DNA of 64,000 nucleotides, from NCBI GenBank assembly GCA_036924085.1, contig JAVGWX010000007.1:38004643-38068642 (forward strand). The letters are read 5' to 3'. The notes beneath the pieces are model-generated. The model did not search any database. It had not been told where the DNA came from and saw only the letters and a program-made list of their open reading frames with translations. The position numbers and the translations under genes are program-made. This document shows positions 32,176 through 43,610 of this stretch, one piece after another (position 1 is the first letter of the stretch; each line of letters opens with the position of its first letter). Origin of the DNA: Ariolimax columbianus (taxonomy: Eukaryota > Mollusca > Gastropoda > Stylommatophora > Arionidae).

Positions 32176-32400
32176 TGTTGACTGGGGGTAGCTGTACACA
32201 AGAAGTTACGGCACTCGCCTCTCACAGTGATGAACGGAAACGGTGGGCGATCGAATCCCGTAAGTTTCAAGCGACCCACTGGTCTCAAGGGAGGTAAGAC
32301 CAGAGTGCCTGCATCCTGAGTTACCCCCAGTTGTCTCGACCAAGTCTTGTCACTGATCCAAGGTAACTCTGGACAAGGGTGAGATTGACGACCAGCGATC
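32175..32400 (+). repeat. SINE-D candidate, tRNA-like
   Basis: Has 'gtagctgtacacaagaagtt' and a B-box-like 'ggcgatcgaatcccg' about 60 bp downstream, followed by a body unlike SINE-A, B or C. Only one copy lies in the window, so the family status is inferred from the promoter-like boxes alone. Confidence 0.4.
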
Positions 32401-32520
32401 TCTTACTATAATCAAAATACAGCGCTCATCACATTTTTAGGACATAACCGTCTGATGTTGTGGTCATCATCGCTTGCAATGGGCAATAACTTATTATTTA
32501 CTAGGATTCCATCAGATATA

Positions 32521-33030
32521 CGAAGCGTGTTCAAATGAAACCGGACCAACCTGCAACAAGTGAATATGCGTACGACGGTGTAAACAGCACATACCAACCG
32601 TCAAGTTTGCACAATTTCATTATTCAACGACTCATAGTTTCCTCAGCAGACCGTTAAAAACATGGCGGACGTGATACGGAATCCGCCCAGAGTTGACATT
32701 CATCGCAGAATGCAGGCAGTGTATGGTGACAAAATTGTGTCGAAGACAGTGAAGAAAGGTTCTAACGATTTTTAAAGAAGGACGTGAGTTAACAAAAGAT
32801 CTTCCAAGACCAGGCGACTTGTTGCGCCAGAAAATGCCATCGCCAAACCTTACATTTGCCGCACTTTTCTCATCATACACTGCCTGCATTCTGCGATGAA
32901 TGTCAACTGGTCGACATCCTTCAGCTGTTAGAAACCGAATCACTGCTCGCTGATCAACTCTGGACGGATTCCGTATCACACCCGAAATGCTTTTAACGGC
33001 ATGCTGAGGAAACTATGAGTCGTACAATGA
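32521..33030 (+). mobile_element. Mariner-like M2 fold-back remnant, copy 1
   Basis: Starts after TA with 'cgaagcgtgttcaaatgaaa', the same end as at 47335-47352. Codes for a mariner N-terminus ('DVIRNPPRV', 'DIHRRMQAVYGD', 'GRELTKDLPRPG'). From about 32850 the same N-terminal sequence returns inverted up to about 33030, with 'VIRNPSRVDQRAVIRFLTAE' on the minus strand. This gives a head-to-head palindrome. The left arm lacks about 54 bp present in the right arm, a deletion between two 'agttga' copies. No catalytic domain remains. Confidence 0.75.
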
Positions 33031-33324
33031 AGGCTCTAACACTTCATCCCAGACGACAGTGTCTGCTATTGGACTACATTTACCGTCCCTTCATCCACAT
33101 ATCGCTCGAGCTTACACACTCGTCTGGCTGGGTATGAATCGCAAGGTGTGCACAGCTATAAGCTATATTCCCTCGAGGGGTTAGGCCCCATGCCACGACG
33201 TGCTCTCAGTGTGACATTGTCCCCATATCTTCTCTCGTCACACAGAAAGACCCTCTCCTTAATCACTTACGCAGAATTAACTGCATAGCCATGTTTATAC
33301 TACAGCTAATTATAAATTAATTAT

Positions 33325-33560
33325 TGTTTTTTGCGTTCGCCTTATTTCTCTAATCCCCAAGGCGGCGTGCGTTGCACTATGTTTTTATTTTGCGCCCGTT
33401 GGCCCAGTGCATCCGACTTCATAAATTATTGTATGTAAGGGTCTGCTTCCTCCTGCATTTTCTTCCCCAGGGTAACGACAGGCGCCGTGATGGGGAGTGA
33501 ACCCATCACATTCGTGTTGTGGGCGAGTCGTGTCACTTAACCACTAGCTCACGCCGTCCC
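33325..33560 (-). repeat. SINE-A, tRNA-derived, full length
   Basis: The sense strand (minus) starts near 33560 with a tRNA-like head carrying an A-box region 'ctagtggttaagtgacac' and B-box-like 'gggttcactccc', continues through 'aagtcggatgcactgggcc' and ends with 'gattagagaaataaggcg' near 33350. Three more copies lie at 36161-36400, 47741-47899 and 59199-59455. Confidence 0.8.
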
Positions 33561-34440
33561 CAACTGATTATATAATCAGTTATAAATGGATTTAGATAAA
33601 AGTTTTTAATCCATGACACATTGACTGCTTGCCAGTAATTGCAAAAGTGTGATCAGATGTTAAGGACTTAAGAATATCATATATGTTCAAATCAGATCAT
33701 TTAAAACACGGCAGACGCAAAAATAGGCAACGAGAGTATGTTGCATTGGATACATGGCACAATACATAGGATGTTCTAATTGCTATCAGATATGACTTTC
33801 TCAGCCAGTGACTATCCCCAGTCTGCCTGTACGGAGGCAAGTTTGTGTCTCTCTTTATCTGGTCTCTGCCCTTAATCTATCGGGCTTGGAATAGCCAGCT
33901 GGTAGCTACGCTACTGTTAGCATAGCTCTTATGGTAATTGGGACACGCAAGCTCCTTTGTCACGACAAGGTGACGGACATACTAACAAACGAAACCAAAA
34001 AGATCAATACACCGGGACAGACATTATGTCACCAATAATAAAGAACTAAAAAGAAAAGAGAAACCGGGAATATGCCAAGAAAAAAAAAACTTTAAAAAAC
34101 GACACATTAGGAGGTCTGGCTAAACCAGAATTGCAGATCCCAAAAATGTACTTTTAATTACAAACACCGTATTACATTTATAATTTAATTGCGCTAACAT
34201 ATTGAAAATCGCGTAAATGTACTTTTTATCAGAAATTGGCTATGATGTGGTAATGCGGGATCTCTTTAGTCCTTGCCACGGAGATGCAGAAGGGATGGAT
34301 GTGGCATGAATGGACAGTGGACATACAGGCCTCGATCCTATGTGAATGTGTGTGGGTGTATTGTCCTGGACATACTGGGGATTTATGGGAATGAAAGAGC
34401 TGTCCTACCTGCACCCACAGTAGGTACGTTTGCAATGAAC
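33561..34440. other. No recognisable feature
   Basis: AT-rich, with short open frames but no domain or array. Confidence 0.4.
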
Positions 34441-34825
34441 AGAGGTGACATCAGTAGGTGTGAAACAGGGGTTGTACACTCTCTCCAACTCTTTTCAATA
34501 TATTCATTGAGGGAATTATGAGTGAGGCACTTGGAGGTCACGTTGGTACTGTCAAGATAGGGGGCAGAACGATTACCAACCTTCGTTTTGCAGATGATAT
34601 CGACGGGTTGGGGGCTCGCTCGGTACGGTCACATATCGAGATGAAATGGTCTTGCAAATACAATCCTCCACGGAAAGGTGCATGGCAGATGACGAAGAGG
34701 CCGTCCCAACCAGTAGAGTCACAGGCAGCGGCCGCTGACAGAGAAGGGTGTCGTGATGTTGTGAGCATGTCTTCATGTGTGCTCCAACGACCTCACCGGA
34801 TACGGGATGACCTGATCTGACATTT
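34440..34825 (+). pseudogene. LINE-E remnant with internal deletion
   Basis: 34441-34612 carries the RT motif B to FADD part ('GGRTITNLRFADDIDGL'). The sequence then jumps at about 34613 straight to the extreme 3' end ('cggtcacatatcgagat', 'ccggatacgggatgacctga'). About 700 bp of the LINE-E consensus at 165-1583 is missing between them. Deletion or RT jumping could explain it. Confidence 0.75.
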
Positions 34826-34849
34826 TGAAGCTGATCAACAACCGTCTTT

Positions 34850-35040
34850 TTTTTAAAGATGAAGACACTGGAGGAACCAGCAAGGCCCAGATTGCATGAT
34901 TTTGATGACAGGGCAGCAGTGTGTGCATCCTGTGAGCTACATGAACCATACACTCTTCTACATTTGCTGAGAGGGAGTGATCACCTATTGGTCTGTTTGG
35001 AGTTCAATGACGTCGATTCTTAACAGAACAGAACTATTTA
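34850..35040 (+). repeat. R4 dispersed repeat, copy 1
   Basis: Shares 'gtgtgtgcatcctgtgagct', 'catttgctgagag' and 'tgacgtcgattcttaacaga' with 56465-56625. Two copies only in this window; origin unknown. Confidence 0.5.
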
Positions 35041-35269
35041 TGATAGGAATCGGTACGGTCTGTGGTCATTTTTATTTAAGCATGAAGTAAATATGTAAGA
35101 GTTGAAACATACAACAAACAAACTGTAACCACCAAATAAATGAACTGTTAAGCGTAATAAAGTTAGACTATGAGGTTTGTCAAGATAAAAAAAAAACAGT
35201 CCAACATCCACGTCTACAGAGGTGGAAACATGACAAACTAAGAGATTGTCTAGAATCCTGCAATCATAT

Positions 35270-36160
35270 TTTAATCATAAATAACAAAAATGAATCCCAC
35301 ATATTTAGCGATAGTGTCACCCAATGATGATCGTAATTTGCTCCATTCAACAATTTCTCAGGAAATTGAAAGTGTAACGCAAGCAGCCCTAGAAATAAGT
35401 CACTGGGTTTGGATGGCATAACCACCGAGGCAGTTTGTGGGAAGACATGACTGAAGTAGATAGACAGAATCGTTACAAAAGCATAGAAGGAAAGAACATT
35501 GTATTTATTGATCAGGATAAAGCTATTAGTAGAGTGGATAGGAATCAACTCTGGTCAGTATTAGGGTGATGTACCAAATAAATAAAAAAAGTGATTGATG
35601 AAATAACAGATGAATTAGATATAACCACAGATAGAGGGATGTGTGCTACTCCAATTGCTGTTCAATATTTTCATGGATAAAATAACCAAGAAGCTAGTCA
35701 CATTGCAACACCAGAGTTTGAAACTCAACACATGAGCTCTGCACGTGCCCAAAGCCTACCGTAATATGCTACCACTGCAGAGACGTGTGAATGCACTTGG
35801 CACAGTCTGTGCTAGATATACTATAGCAGAACACAGGTCCACTAAACATAAATGTAAACAATATTAATCTTAAGCAGCTTCAAGAGTTCAAATATCTGGG
35901 AAGTATGTGTACAGCGGGGATGGTCGACTTGGGTAGGGTCATTGAAACGTGATGTCAGAGAGCATCTATTGTGACTTATCAACTATTACCGGAATCTTTA
36001 TCTTGGCAACCAACCAACAATATATTCATACCCATTCTGTGCTACCAATGTCAAGAGTGGTCCTTAACCAAGCTCAGTACAGGAAAATGTTTATGTGTGA
36101 AATGAAATCTCTAAGAATAGTCGTTGGTGTCATTAGGAGAGACAAAAGGAGAAATGATAG
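35270..36160 (+). pseudogene. RTE-like LINE-F remnant, 5' part of a split copy
   Basis: Recognisable pieces in order are 'NKSLGLDGITTEAVCG' (RT fingers), 'KNIVFIDQDKAISRVDRNQL' (palm motif A, Asp kept), 'LLFNIFMDKITKKL' (after motif B), 'EFKYLGSMCTAG' and 'FMCEMKSLRIVVGV' (thumb). Several frames are used and the catalytic ADD motif is not visible. SINE-A at 36161 interrupts it, and the LINE resumes near 36597. Confidence 0.7.
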
Positions 36161-36400
36161 GGGACGGTGTGGGCTAGTGGTTAAGTGACACGGTTCACAA
36201 TCCGAAGGTGCTGGGTTTGTTCCTCATCACAGCACTGGCCGTCACCCCGGGGAAGCATACCCTTATACAGGAGGAAGCAGACCCGTACATAAAATGAATG
36301 CCAAAGTCGGATGCACTGGCAGACAGGCTCAACATTTGTTTTTAAAGGTAGTCAACGCACACAGCCTTTGGGAATAGAGAAATAAGACGAAAGAAGAACA
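36161..36400 (+). repeat. SINE-A, full length, tail part duplicated
   Basis: tRNA-like head 'gtgggctagtggttaagtga' at 36169, a B-box-like 'gctgggtttgttcctc', body 'aagtcggatgcactggc' and the end 'gaatagagaaataagacg' at 36372. The insertion splits the LINE-F remnant. Its last ~50 bp lies inside the 124-bp tandem duplication that follows. Confidence 0.8.
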
Positions 36401-36594
36401 AATTATGACACTAGAAATAGGCTGCAAGCTGTCACTAGTGCTGAGTGCATGTATATACAGAAACTGTGATGGTAGTCAACGCACACAGCCTTTGGGAATA
36501 GAGAAATAAGACGAAAGAAGAACAAATTATGACACTAGAAATAGGCTGCAAGCTGTCACTAGTGCTGAGTGCATGTATATACAGAAACTGTGAT
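36347..36594. repeat. Perfect 124-bp tandem duplication
   Basis: Two identical adjacent units, 36347-36470 and 36471-36594, each running from 'ggtagtcaacgcacacagcc' in the SINE-A tail into flanking LINE sequence ('cagaaactgtgat'). No differences were seen by eye, so the duplication is recent or an assembly artefact. Confidence 0.95.
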
Positions 36595-36596
36595 GG

Positions 36597-36710
36597 TTCG
36601 GTCATCGTATGTGACCTGATCCCTTATCAGTACTCGCAGGCACTGACACACTTGAACAAATTGAATGCAGTTCATATTCTTTAGATTATTATCCTGCCTA
36701 ATAATTTGCT
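36597..36710 (+). pseudogene. LINE-F remnant, 3' part of the split copy
   Basis: Resumes with a 'WFGHRM'-coding stretch, the motif that follows the thumb in LINE-F ('NWFGHIVRM' at 15040). Decays after about 100 bp. Confidence 0.5.
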
Positions 36711-36949
36711 GGGTATTGTGAAGTGATGGATTCCCGTCCAGTAATAGTAGTATATATAGGGAAGGAGCAGACCAAGAGTTATCTATGTGACACAAACATG
36801 CAGAGACATGGAAGGTGAAAACTTGTACTGAGCTGAAGAAATGGAAAGACAGGAGTTCTGAACTTGCAAAGAAGTCCTAGAACTGAATGACGATGAATAT
36901 CTATCTACATCTTGGGTGGGTTCTAATTCAGCGTTTCTATAAAATATTC

Positions 36950-38300
36950 TGACCATCTTTTTGTCCATATTCTGTGGTTTTGAAGTTTTCATGTTTAAAT
37001 GTCACTAGTCTAATGATTGCTGCCCACACATCATATACAGGTATTGTTCTTTCCTTGTCCATTCATAATGCTGCTTCTCATGTCTGTGTCATCCAAGAGC
37101 TTCCTTTTGAGTTTGATACTTCCTTGTACAGCTGCATAAATTGTTCATGGCATCTGACCTTTGGTCTAGTGAACTTTGCTTATATTATCTCTGGCTTTCT
37201 AATGTTATCCAATCTTGCATCTTCCTTTCACACAATCCAAGCATGATTTACTGTTTTTCTCTGTACATTATTGAAATCCTGTTCCACATAGTCAGCTAGC
37301 ACTTTATTCTGACTTTCGACAGATTAACACTTCTTAACTTCTACAACAAAAGCTTTCCTGTGGGAGGATCTTTCGGTGTCACTATTTTCTTTTCCTTTAT
37401 AATCTTTGGACAAGCGGCTCTGATCTTCACATTAGTTCTAGCTACTACTAGGGGATGAATGTTTCCTTCGTCTGCTGTTCATCAAAAAGTGATACACCTG
37501 GTTTCTGTCACTGCCATTTGGAGTGCCATGCAAGCTTGTAGATGTTGTGTAGAACAAGTGTTCCTCCAATAACTAAACTGTTTATCAAGTGTTCTCCATT
37601 CTCATGAGTGTGCTATCCTACCAGATGACCAAACCATTGTTGCTGTCCTTGAATTCCAGTCCTCAAATATTGTTCAGAGTGTATTCCTATCTAATATATC
37701 ACAAGCTTGTTCCTGATCTATAAATGTTATGTTTAAATGCTTGCCATACTCTATTGTTCTTTTGCTTAACTGTCTTACAATGAAAAAGGTGCCAGTACAT
37801 CCCATTCCCTTACAGAACCTAAATTATTGGACTTTTCTCAACTGAGATTCAACAATTTGTGTAATTCTCTGTTCAAGTATTTTCACATACATTTGTCTTA
37901 TATGACTGAGTAAGTATTATGTATCCCAGTTTTGTTAACTCTTTTTTCTCTCTCACTGGTATTATTGTAGCTCATTGTTAGTACTTTTCTATCTTTCAGT
38001 GTTGTAAAAATTATCTCTAGCCACTTCAATCCGGCCTTCCCACAAATTTGATTCACTTCTGTTATTATGCCGTCCATACCTGATAACTTATTTATGGGAT
38101 GTTCTTTGAAGTGTTCTATTTCTTGAATCCATATATCAGGTTCTAGACTATCCTTGTTTTTGGGAATAAATAATAATTTTGTGTGAGTGCTCGTTTGGTT
38201 AAGTTTTTGGAAATATTCTTTCCATGACTTTTGTCTTACATAGTCTTCAAATGTTGGGGGTCTATCAGATCTTCTTCCTCACCAACAATAAAAAGATGAT
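36950..38300 (-). pseudogene. RTE-like LINE remnant, inverted to the preceding one
   Basis: The minus strand reads 'NKLSGMDGIITEVNQICGKA' near 38090, 'YVKILEQRITQIVES' near 37880 and 'HLNITFIDQEQACDILDRNT' (palm motif A) near 37740-37690. Downstream decays into unreadable sequence. The motifs match the plus-strand copy at 35270-36160, so the two lie tail to tail as an inverted pair. Confidence 0.65.
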
Positions 38301-39008
38301 GAAATGACAACTCTCCATAAAGTTTTATTTTCAAAATTCCTTCACCATACACAGGGACAGTATATCTTTAATAATGTATTTTAGCCAGGCAGAACAGGCG
38401 ACAAAATGAAAAAAAAGCCAGAACATCATTGCCAGTGTAAACAACATTTGGAAGTCTTCGCAGTATGGCACAAACACCAAGTTCTGAATATTAAAGGGTT
38501 GCATACCATGGTTTCTATGGTGTGGAGTATTGAAGAGCAACAGAAAAAAAAAATATGCCCAAATCAACACGACAAAAGCTCCCAGTAAGAACCTCACCGG
38601 CATAAATGCCCACATGACAAATCCATGAACATACAATTTTTAACATGAGAAATACCCACACAGACAAATGCTGCTGACACACAAAACTGTTGACTTTATA
38701 TATATTTTAGTTCTACTTCTATATAGTGTATTCCAAAATAAAATTTTTTGAATGCTAAACTAGAATAAGTCTGCTGAGAATATTTTGAATTGTTTGAAGT
38801 ATAAAACAATATTAGAGGTATAAAGATGTTCACATATAAAACCATAACACGATCTAAACCAACCAACACCACCCCTCAACAAAATGAACAAATCAAACAT
38901 TTTTACATTGATGAAAACTATAAGCAATGTTTGTGTTTTGTAACAAAATTGATGTCACTGCACTTCGGTCCAACCCATAGTTGCGCTGTCTCTTTGAACA
39001 TATGGCAA
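38301..39008. other. No recognisable feature
   Basis: AT-rich. The hydrophobic minus-strand frame at 38331-38636 has no family I recognise and probably reflects AT-rich composition. Confidence 0.4.
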
Positions 39009-39331
39009 TGAATGTTGATACTGGTGGTTCCAATACCGTACTGGCTGTACATACTCCTGCTCCATCCCCTCAGGCACTCCTCCATGCTTGGCTCCCAAAT
39101 GATTTTATAATTCTGACTGTTCATTGCTGGTGCATTGATTCTATGTTTTTCTCAGCATACACTCGCCCTGAAAAGGATGTTTGTTGCTTGTTGGAATCAA
39201 TAAACTGGCAATAAACTGACAAGAAGAATTATAAATAAAATCATTTGCTGGTCAAGCATGGAGGTGTGCCTGAGAGGACGAAGCACAAGTATGTACAATC
39301 AGTAGACTATTACAATCACCAGTATTAACAA
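39009..39331. repeat. Fold-back element with ~105-bp inverted arms
   Basis: Left arm about 39009-39113 ('atgttgatactggtggttcc' to 'gattttataattctgac') and right arm about 39224-39331 are imperfect reverse complements over most of their length, with about 110 bp between. A strong hairpin is predicted. The spacer includes 'cgccctgaaaaggatgtttg', which resembles R1. It could be a MITE-like element or an inverted duplication. Confidence 0.7.
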
Positions 39332-39387
39332 ACTGTCATTTACTGAGGGAGACTTAATCCCTATGCAGTGGCATACATTATTAGATA

Positions 39388-39790
39388 CAGTATAGGTGAT
39401 CTCACAGAAGACACTGGTGTCAGGGATGATTTTTCTTTGCTCGTTTTCAATCTCTGATTACCAAGCCCTCAAAAGAGTTTTGCAAGTAGCAGGACATAAC
39501 ATGGAGAACGGAATGTGCTGTGTCATAGATTACAGCTTGACAGCGATGTGCGCTTCCTTCGGTCCGACACACCTCTGACTTAAGCAGGACAGTCAAAAAT
39601 GAAATGTTAAAGGTGATCTCACAGCAGTCACTGCTGTCAGGGATGAAATGTTGAAGGTGATTTCATTGCAAGATCTGCTGTCTGGGATGACATTTTAAAA
39701 GTAATCTCTTAGAAGGCACTGCTGTCAGGAATAAAATGTCAGAGATGATTTCATTTCAAGCACTGCTGTCAGGGATGAAATGTTGAAGAC
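39388..39790. repeat. About 44-bp minisatellite split by an R2 fragment
   Basis: Units of 'ggtgatctcacagcagtcac' plus 'tgctgtcagggatgaaatgtt' repeat about four times from 39602 to 39790, with one more unit at 39388-39426 left of an R2 piece. The R2 fragment therefore inserted into an existing array. Confidence 0.75.
39427..39598 (-). repeat. R2 SINE-like repeat, 3' part
   Basis: Minus-strand R2 3' half, from 'gtccgacacacctctgactt' to 'gctcgttttcaatctctgat'. Bounded on both sides by units of the local minisatellite. Confidence 0.75.
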
Positions 39791-39824
39791 TTCATTGTAC
39801 AAGCTCACATCCTCACTGCCTTTC

Positions 39825-39920
39825 CTAGCAGTAAACCAGGTGCCCATTTGTCAGTGAAGAGTACTGCGAACGAGAGTTCAAACCCTTACTTTTGCCATGA
39901 AAAGTGAGTTATTTCATCAC
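39825..39920 (-). repeat. SINE-C, partial
   Basis: 'ccaggtgcccatttgtcagt' and the complement of a B-box-like 'gggtttgaactc' at about 39872-39885, matching 24010-24165. Confidence 0.5.
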
Positions 39921-40039
39921 CATCATGTAGCATGTCTTTTATAAAACGTCACTCTAAAAAAAATCTGGCAAAGATGGCGCCGTAACTGGCTGCGAGTCTA
40001 CATTTCTCTACTGTTTTGGATCATTATGGATGCTGCCAG

Positions 40040-40310
40040 ACCACGGATTTGCCTGGAATTCACACTAGTCGACGACTTACACTTGTGTTCACTGATACAT
40101 GGAGTTGTTTTCCGTCTGGACTTGTTATTTCGTTCTTTTTTTGTGATTTCTTCCGTCCGTTTATCCTGGTCTGGACGCCGGCTACGCTTATATCTGTGTT
40201 GTATCTCACGGGTTAGTTCTGCCGGTTCACCTTCACGAATATGGCGTGTGGGAATTTTAGATGCTACTATGATGAACTGAATACAGCTGGGGAGAAATGC
40301 CAGACTCACT
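40040..40310 (+). repeat. Dispersed repeat, direct copy 1
   Basis: 'ggaattcacactagtcgacg', 'tccgtttatcctggtctgga' and 'gtgggaattttagatg' recur at 41065-41325 in the same orientation. Coding-like text with several Cys and His residues follows at 40240-40380 ('CGNFRCYYDELNTAGEKC'), possibly a LINE ORF1 zinc-finger start. No firm family. Confidence 0.5.
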
Positions 40311-40624
40311 CACACGCTGAGTGTTGTCCATATGACCTCTTGTGGTTATCGAAAAGGCACGACAAACTGCGTTAGATGCCTTCCCACCTTTCTACCCTGC
40401 GAGTTACATGTTTACGAAAAGGCTTCGGTGGTAACCCTGAGACAAAATCTGCATCCTATGCTATCTCCAGTCGTCTCGATGAATGTCTTGCCACTGGCAA
40501 AAGGTAGCTTAGGCTCTGTGAGTGAGGTTGACAAAAGGCGCAGTTTCTTCCTCACTTTAATCCAAATCTCCGCGCAAGTCACCCATTTCAGCGGACACAG
40601 CAAGAGATACGACTGTCCACACGG

Positions 40625-41062
40625 CTGAACAAAGAGAGTTCATCACTTGTGATGGACAACTATCACTCTCATCACAATCTGCCTGAAAGAAACTCGTTCT
40701 CTTGCCAAAACTCCAGCCTCCGCCACAGTCATTCCTGGATATCTTGGTGCCATCGTCTTCTTGGTCTACCCCTTCCTCTTTTGCCTGACACCATACCTTC
40801 CATCACAGTTCATTTTCTAGCCAGAATGGAATTTATAAACCAGTTCTCCTCTATGCTCAACTCTTGCCGAATGTCTACATTTGTTTTTTTCTCTGTCCAG
40901 GGTATTTTGAGGATCTTTCTGTAACATTTTGATTTCATTCTTTGTCTAGAAGTTTTGGTAATCGCCCATAATTCACAGCCATAAGCTGCCACAGGAAAAC
41001 CACAGGCTCTCAAGACTTTTACTTTTATCATTTTGTTGGTGCTCTGGGTTGTTTTCATGGCA
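40625..41062 (-). pseudogene. LINE-H C-terminal remnant
   Basis: Minus-strand frame 40810-41058: 'IKVKVLRACGFPVAAYGCEL', 'KCYRKILKIPWTEKKTNVDI' and, after a frameshift, an Arg-rich/Trp region and 'LEFWQENEF'. This is the post-RT segment of endonuclease/RT LINEs. A close relative is at 52620-53345. Confidence 0.7.
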
Positions 41063-41064
41063 GC

Positions 41065-41325
41065 CTGGTTAACGGATTCACACTAGTGGACGACTTTCAC
41101 TTGTATTCTCGGAAACGTGTTGTTTTCCATTTGGACTAGTTAATTCATTCATTGTGTGTTTTCCTCCGTCAGATTATCCTGGAATGGACATTGGCTATAT
41201 GAATAGCACTAGGTTTAAACATGTTTCATATTTCACGGTCTAGTTCACACGGCTGAACTTCACGGGATTGACTCCCTTCACCCTAGCTGAAGACAGTGTC
41301 AGCTTTGTTGTATGGAATTTAGACA
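41065..41325 (+). repeat. Dispersed repeat, direct copy 2
   Basis: Second copy of the 40040-40310 sequence, with 'cggattcacactagtggacg' and 'agattatcctggaatggaca'. It lies directly before the 3' end of the CR1/L2-like LINE on the opposite strand. Confidence 0.5.
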
Positions 41326-41339
41326 ACTATAATTAACTG

Positions 41340-43610
41340 CCACCTTAACTTAACGTCTTTATACTGGTTTAGAAGACCCTGCAGACTCTGTATACAACCA
41401 GTTACATTTACATCACCTTGCTCTAAAAGCTATGCGCATCCAGTTTATTATTAAATGTATTAACTGTCCCTGCCTCCACTACCTCCCCTGGCAATGCATT
41501 CCAAGCAGACACCACTCTCTGACTAAAAACATATTTCCTAATATCTAACCTGGACCTCTCTTTAGTCAGCTTGTAGCTGTGCCCTCGTGTTATTGTATTT
41601 TAAAAAACTTGTTATAGTCTAATTTATCGATTCCACTGATCATCTTATAAACCTGTATTTAGTCACCATGAATTCGTCTCTCTTCGAGACACTGTAGGCC
41701 AGTTTTTCTGAGTCGTTCCTCATAACTGTAATTCTGGAATCCCACTATCATCTTTGTCGCTCTTTTTTGTATTCTTTCTAGCATGTTTATGTCCCCTCTA
41801 TGATAAGGACTCCACACCTGTACACAGTACTCCAATCTAGGTCTAACTAATGCTTTATACCGTTTGACGATCACTTCCTTGCTCCTATGTTTAATATTTC
41901 TTTTTATCATACCTAACATTGCATTTGCCTTTTTCACTGCTACCTTAACTTGCTCACTCACCTTTCCTGTATGATCTATTATAACCCCATAGGTCCCTTT
42001 CCTTATCTATCTTTCTAATATTGTTTTCTCCCATTCTGTAATTATGTTGCATATTGGATCTACCAATGTGGATGACTGTACATTTATCTACATTAAACTC
42101 CATTTGCCAGCTTACAGACCATTCTCGAATTTTATCTAAATCCGACATCAATATATCCACTTCCGCTTTAGATGAGACACTACTGCATAGTTTTGTGTCA
42201 TCAGCAAATTTTGCAATCATGGATCTCATATCAATGTCCAAATCATTTATATATATCAAGAACAAAATTGGTCCCAAAACCGAACCCTGTGGCACACCAC
42301 TTTTCACTTCCTTCCACTCAGAGTACTCCTTATTTATGCCCACCCTCTGCCTTCTTCCCGTTAACCAATTTTCAATCCATTTGGCAACTTCCCCATCTAT
42401 TCCATGTGATTTTAACTTTCGAAATAATCTTTGATGAGGTACTCTATCAAAGGCCTTTGCAAAGTCTAGTTAAATAACATCCACTGGCTCCCCTTTATCT
42501 ATGATTTTAGTAACCTCCTCCATGAATTCTAATAGATTTGTTAAGCATGATCTCCCTCTAGTAAACCCATGCTGACTATTTCTAATTAGATTAAATTTGT
42601 CTAAATGCATTACAATGTTTTCTTTGATTATTGACTCTAACAATTTACAGACTATGCTCGTTAAACTCACCGGTCTATAATTTGCCGGATCAGATTTTTT
42701 TCCTTTTTTGAATAACTCCTGCCTCTTTCCAATCCCGTGGAACAATCCATTTTGTAAGTGATTGAGAACATAATATAGCCAATGGTTTTGCTAATTGGTC
42801 TCTAATTTCATACAGCAATTTTGGGTGAATACCATCTTGACCTGGACATTTATTCACTTTCAACCCCTCCAATTTTTTAAAAACTATTTCCTCTGTAATG
42901 CAGATTGATCTTAATCCCGCTGTATCCATGTCTCTTTGAAAAATATCTATAGGCTCTGGGATCTCGGAGCAGTCCTCCTTTGTGAAGACTGTGCCAAAGT
43001 ACTGATTGAGCAGATTAGCAGCCTCCCTATTCTCACTTATTATTTTCCCTGTACTGTCTATGAGAGGGCCTACTTTGTCTTTCGTTCTTTGTTTATTTCT
43101 AACATAAGAAAAGAAGCTTTTACTGTCAGTCTTGATCCTCTAAGCAAGTTTTTTTTTCAAAGTCTATTTTTGCTGTTTTATTCGCTTTCTGAGATATGTT
43201 CTGCTTGTCCAAATATTTTACATATGTTTCTTTTGATTTACCTGCCTCTATATATTTTTTCCATGCTTTATTTTTTGCTCTTCTACATTTTACTACAAAT
43301 CTAGTTATCCACTTTTTACGCTTGGGGTTTACCTCCCTACATGGAACACATTCCTCTTTTAGCGTTTCTAGAACTGTTTTAAAACTTTCCCACTCCTGTT
43401 CAACATCTGTTCCTACAACAATATCTTTCCAGATTATGTGGTTCGCTGCCTCTTTCATCCTCTTAACATCTGCCTTAGAGTAGTCGTATGTTCGCGTGTT
43501 TATGTTTACTTCTTTCCCTGCAATAAGATCCGAACGGATGATTTGATGGTCACCTGGAGAGAGATGGGCTCCATCATGTGTGCACCTAAGACACTCCATT
43601 TTTGTATGAC
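41340..43610 (-). pseudogene. CR1/L2-like LINE, 5'-truncated and broken
   Basis: Minus strand. From 43599 comes the endonuclease C-terminal edge ('LSPGDHQIIRSDL') and the linker to RT ('WITRFVVKCRRAKNKAWKKY'). Then 'LKVNKCPGQDGIHPKLLYEI', 'NYRPVSLTSIVCKLLESIIK', 'NSQHGFTRGRSCLTNLLEFM', motif B '[20 protein letters not shown]', catalytic '[10 protein letters not shown]', and the thumb/C-terminus 'RPRLEYCVQVWSPYHRGDIN' down to 'GLQCLEERR'. Frameshifts and stops separate at least five frames. The 3' part ends near 41340 in 'gactctgtatacaacc' (plus strand). A fresher inverted copy is at 49950-51800, and a short 3' fragment at 47570-47990. Confidence 0.9.

Noticed and set aside
38331..38636. Membrane protein suggested by a hydrophobic 101-residue frame
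   Set aside because: No family similarity recognised, AT-rich composition, and no gene context.
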